From assembly GCF_900114995.1 (NCBI RefSeq), contig NZ_FOUX01000002.1:1550001-1614000 (forward strand): a DNA stretch of 64,000 nt, in the 5' to 3' direction. This stretch comes from Chitinophaga sp. YR627 (GTDB lineage Bacteria; Bacteroidota; Bacteroidia; Chitinophagales; Chitinophagaceae). Below, one piece after another: positions 61,315 through 64,000 of the stretch (positions are counted from its first letter, which is position 1; every line of letters begins with the position of its first letter). The notes below the pieces were generated by a model that did no database searches, was not told the DNA's origin, and saw only the letters and a program-made list of their open reading frames with translations. The position numbers were made by a program, and so were the translations under genes.

Positions 61315-63894
61315 TCAGGCAGAATTCCTACCGGCGTTGATGATACCAAAGGAACAACGTACGACCAGTTTTTCGTAGGTTTCTTTCAGTCCATCGCCAT
61401 TACCGGCTTCATTCAGTTCGCGTATACGTGCCAGTGCAGCCTGCTGTATAGTGAGCAATGGCAATACGATACGCTCACGCATCTGAATAGACAGGGCGTC
61501 TATCGGATAAGCGGCCATCAGTTCAGTTTCTCCCACCAGTTTCAGGATCAGGGAACGGGTACGTTTGTACTCGTCATGGATCATGTTCCATACTTCACCA
61601 AAGCGTGGGTGTTTACCATATGCAGCGGTGAGCGGGAAATAACTCTTCTTCATCGCCATCTGGCAGTTACCCAGAAGTGTGCGGAAAAACAGGGAGTCTT
61701 TGTACAATTGTCTGAGTTCGTCCCATTTGCCTGCTTTTTCCAGTGCTTCCAGTGCAGATCCCACACCATAGAAGCCAGGTACGTTCTGTTTCAGCTGGCT
61801 CCACGCGCCCACATAAGGTACTGCCCTGAGATCGTTGAGATTCAGTTTCGCAGCAGCATTCCTTTTGGATGGACGGCTACCGATATTGGTTTCTGCATAG
61901 TAACGCAGCGGACTGGCGAAATCCAGGTAATCCAGGAAGTCAGGGTGATGTTTCAGTTTATTAAATGCAACATATCCTTCATCAGCAAGTGACTGTAACA
62001 GTGTTTCTCCCTGTCCGGACAATGTCTGTTCGCGGGAAGAGAACAGTTCATTGGCGATACCGGCATGTACCAGTTGTTCGATGTTGAACTGGGCGGAGTC
62101 CACTGTTCCGAAGTTGGAACTGATGGTTTGTCCCTGTATGGTGAGCTGAATTTCTTCGTTGGCAATATCACGTCCCATAGAAGCATAGAACTGGTGTGTT
62201 TTACCACCACCTCTTGCAGGAGGACCGCCACGGCCATCAAAGAAGACAACGTCGATCTCGTATTCTCTGGAGATACGGGTCAGTTCCTGTTTAGCCTTGT
62301 AGATACTCCAGTTGGCCATCAGGTAACCACCGTCTTTTGTACCGTCGGAGAAGCCGAGCATGATCGTCTGCTTGTTATAGCGCTTTTTCAGGTGTTCTTT
62401 GTAAGCGGCGTTATCGTACAGTTCACGCATCACATTACCTGCCTGGCGAAGGTCATCGATGGTTTCAAACAGCGGCACGATATCTACGCTCAGGCTGTCT
62501 TTCTGCCATCCGGAAGCCAGGAACAGACCATATACTTCCATGACGTTCAGCGCATTCATGCTATGGCTGATGATGTAGCGGTGGCAACCGAATTCACCGT
62601 TGTTCTGCTGGATATCTTTCACCGCTGCGATTGTCGCAAGGGTATCCTTATGGAGGGCATCTTCCAGCACTTCCGGATTGGCGGTACCTTTGATATTAAG
62701 CAGGTGGGTGATCTTCTCATTATCAGGGAGATCCTTGTAATTCTTCGGCAGCAGGTCAGTTTTCTCTGCAATACATTCCAGTAACGGACCATGTACAGAA
62801 CTGTCCTGACGGATATCCAGGGTGGCGAAGAACAAACCGAACAGCTCCACGCGGCTTACCAGGTCATCCAGCATCGTGAGGAACAGGCCGTTGTTTTCTT
62901 CTATGAGTATAATACGGACCCTTGCGAGGGTATCCAGTATTTCTTTCTGACTGATATTTGTTTTGTGTCCCGGAATGAAAAGGTTGTTGTACAGCTTTTC
63001 TTCCAGCATATTCAGCTCCTGCTCAATGCCTTTGAAGGTCAGACGACGTTTCAGACGGCGCACATCGAGATAGTAACATTTGATAATACCACCACGTAAA
63101 GCTTCCGCAGTACGTAAGGTGATATCAGCCGTTACGAACGGGTTACCATCACGGTCTCCTCCAGGCCAGAAGCCCATCCTGATAACAGGATTATTACTAT
63201 TGACAGCAGCGGGGAACTGTGACTTGAGTTTGGAAATAATACGTCCGGCGGCAGGGTAGAACGTATTTTCCAGGAACCAGATCAGGCTGATGGCCTCATC
63301 GTAAGGGGTAGGCTTCTCTTTCTTAAAGAAAGGTGTTTTACCCAGCTGCTGGAGGTATGCATTTACCTGGGCGGTATTGTCATTGATCAGCGCCCTTGAC
63401 AGGTCGTTGATAATGGTCAGTACGCCACCGGGGTAGAACTGTGTGGGGTGTGCGGTAAGTACCAGTCGTACAGAATAATCCTGTAACTTCTTCGCAAGCT
63501 GCTCTCCCGCCTGCTCTGAGGTGATCTCGGACAACAGGTGACTGAGGGTACCTGCTCCATGCACATCGTGGATCTGACGGAATGCTGCATCTTCCAGCGC
63601 GTCAAACAATACTACCTGACGCTCAGCATACTGCACAAAGCGGAACATGAGGTCCAGCTTCTGCTGTTCATTGCTGCAGGAGGTGTACTGCTGAAAATAA
63701 GAATTGAGAATTTCCTGGGGACTTTTTTCTTTCGCGTACCCTTCTTCACAGTGGATAAGAAATAATGACAGAAATACGCCGGTTCTCTCTACCTTATGAA
63801 AAGGTAATGCGGTAAAAAGACTATTGTATAACTGGAACTTGGTGCCAACCAGGTTCTTGAACAACTGTAAGGTATTATTAACCGGTGCTTCCAT
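61315..63894 (-). CDS. ppc: Phosphoenolpyruvate carboxylase
   Basis: 859 residues, in the normal range. Catalytic segments are LTAHPTQFYPGG (about residue 152) with the key His, GFWPGGDRDGNPFVTADIT, MLGFSDGTKDGGYLMANW and FFDGRGGPPARGGGKTHQF. The last matches the glycine-rich bicarbonate-site loop, though the usual FHGRGG reads FFDGRGG here. The C-terminus ends INAGRNSA rather than the usual RNTG. It carboxylates PEP to oxaloacetate to refill the TCA cycle. It is a single gene; 63895-64000 upstream shows only AT-rich sequence with no recognised gene. Confidence 0.95.
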   Translation of the reverse strand: MEAPVNNTLQLFKNLVGTKFQLYNSLFTALPFHKVERTGVFLSLFLIHCEEGYAKEKSPQEILNSYFQQYTSCSNEQQKLDLMFRFVQYAERQVVLFDALEDAAFRQIHDVHGAGTLSHLLSEITSEQAGEQLAKKLQDYSVRLVLTAHPTQFYPGGVLTIINDLSRALINDNTAQVNAYLQQLGKTPFFKKEKPTPYDEAISLIWFLENTFYPAAGRIISKLKSQFPAAVNSNNPVIRMGFWPGGDRDGNPFVTADITLRTAEALRGGIIKCYYLDVRRLKRRLTFKGIEQELNMLEEKLYNNLFIPGHKTNISQKEILDTLARVRIILIEENNGLFLTMLDDLVSRVELFGLFFATLDIRQDSSVHGPLLECIAEKTDLLPKNYKDLPDNEKITHLLNIKGTANPEVLEDALHKDTLATIAAVKDIQQNNGEFGCHRYIISHSMNALNVMEVYGLFLASGWQKDSLSVDIVPLFETIDDLRQAGNVMRELYDNAAYKEHLKKRYNKQTIMLGFSDGTKDGGYLMANWSIYKAKQELTRISREYEIDVVFFDGRGGPPARGGGKTHQFYASMGRDIANEEIQLTIQGQTISSNFGTVDSAQFNIEQLVHAGIANELFSSREQTLSGQGETLLQSLADEGYVAFNKLKHHPDFLDYLDFASPLRYYAETNIGSRPSKRNAAAKLNLNDLRAVPYVGAWSQLKQNVPGFYGVGSALEALEKAGKWDELRQLYKDSLFFRTLLGNCQMAMKKSYFPLTAAYGKHPRFGEVWNMIHDEYKRTRSLILKLVGETELMAAYPIDALSIQMRERIVLPLLTIQQAALARIRELNEAGNGDGLKETYEKLVVRCSFGIINAGRNSA

Positions 63895-64000
63895 AACTTA
63901 ATTTCGTAATATTAAAAGAGCCTTTGCCAACCGGGAGCTAAAAATAATATAAAATAGTTACAAAGTAGAATGCAAACTTATTAAAACAAGTAAGCCGCAG

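Noticed and set aside
1..64000. CRISPR arrays, insertion sequences, prophage genes, tRNA or rRNA genes
   Set aside because: No regularly spaced repeats, transposase motifs, tRNA cloverleaf consensus or rRNA sequence were noticed on reading; a tRNAscan-SE and ISfinder run would settle this.

Overview
The window looks like chromosome from a Bacteroidota bacterium, most likely a Chitinophaga-like member of the Chitinophagaceae. The evidence is a SusC/SusD pair, a secreted subtilase with a type IX secretion (T9SS) C-terminal sorting domain, a solo LytTR regulator, a multidomain GH20 chitobiase, a match to the Bacteroidota -7 promoter element (TAnnTTTG), and starts that mostly lack Shine-Dalgarno sequences. 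The genus is inference; no rRNA or tRNA gene was recognised. No insertion sequence, prophage, integrase or CRISPR array was seen. About 55 protein genes are supported, and most are core metabolism.

Layout. 1-1.4 kb: cytochrome c maturation genes ccmC (cut by the left edge) and ccmB. 1.4-8.6 kb: biotin carboxylase, a GtrA membrane protein, an old yellow enzyme divergent from an AraC regulator, thymidine kinase, an unknown Pro-rich protein and the Kdo transferase waaA. 8.7-14.7 kb: a nucleotide-sugar cluster (DegT-type aminotransferase, ugd, UDP-glucuronate decarboxylase, rfbB, rfbC, rfbD) that lacks rfbA and any glycosyltransferase. 14.7-29.2 kb: tyrS, a flavin-binding stress protein, two secreted amidohydrolase-like proteins, glycerate kinase, mannonate dehydratase uxuA, a MarR regulator, a sigma-region-2-like/TM/TPR fusion, an AraC regulator and a siderophore-interacting reductase. 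29.3-33.9 kb: a SusC/SusD uptake pair with no linked hydrolase.

34.1-37.3 kb is the least ordinary stretch. It is gene-poor and holds three small regulators (a LuxR protein with a cut-down receiver domain, a solo LytTR protein, a small HTH protein), two possible tiny peptides, a frameshifted gene remnant with its own terminator, an orphan terminator and a long inverted repeat. 37.4-41.3 kb: a VirJ/AcvB-type hydrolase next to mprF, a likely make-and-break pair for lysyl-phosphatidylglycerol, followed by a universal stress protein. 41.5-51.2 kb: GH20 chitobiase, MscS channel, membrane-anchored glutamate-synthase-like protein, T9SS subtilase and GH29 alpha-fucosidase. 51.4-55.1 kb: the oxidative pentose phosphate genes gnd-zwf-pgl. 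55.3-61.1 kb: a complete urease operon, ureABCEFGD plus a nickel-type permease. 61.3-63.9 kb: PEP carboxylase.

Two homologous intergenic palindromic modules (14.7 and 46.7 kb) share a 20-bp stem with compensating base changes, flanked by inverted AATTAAGAATT-type arms. They look like an interspersed repeat family that carries a bidirectional terminator. The strongest candidates for undescribed biology are the sigma-like/TM/TPR protein, the small-peptide and solo-regulator pocket at 34-37 kb, and this palindromic module family.
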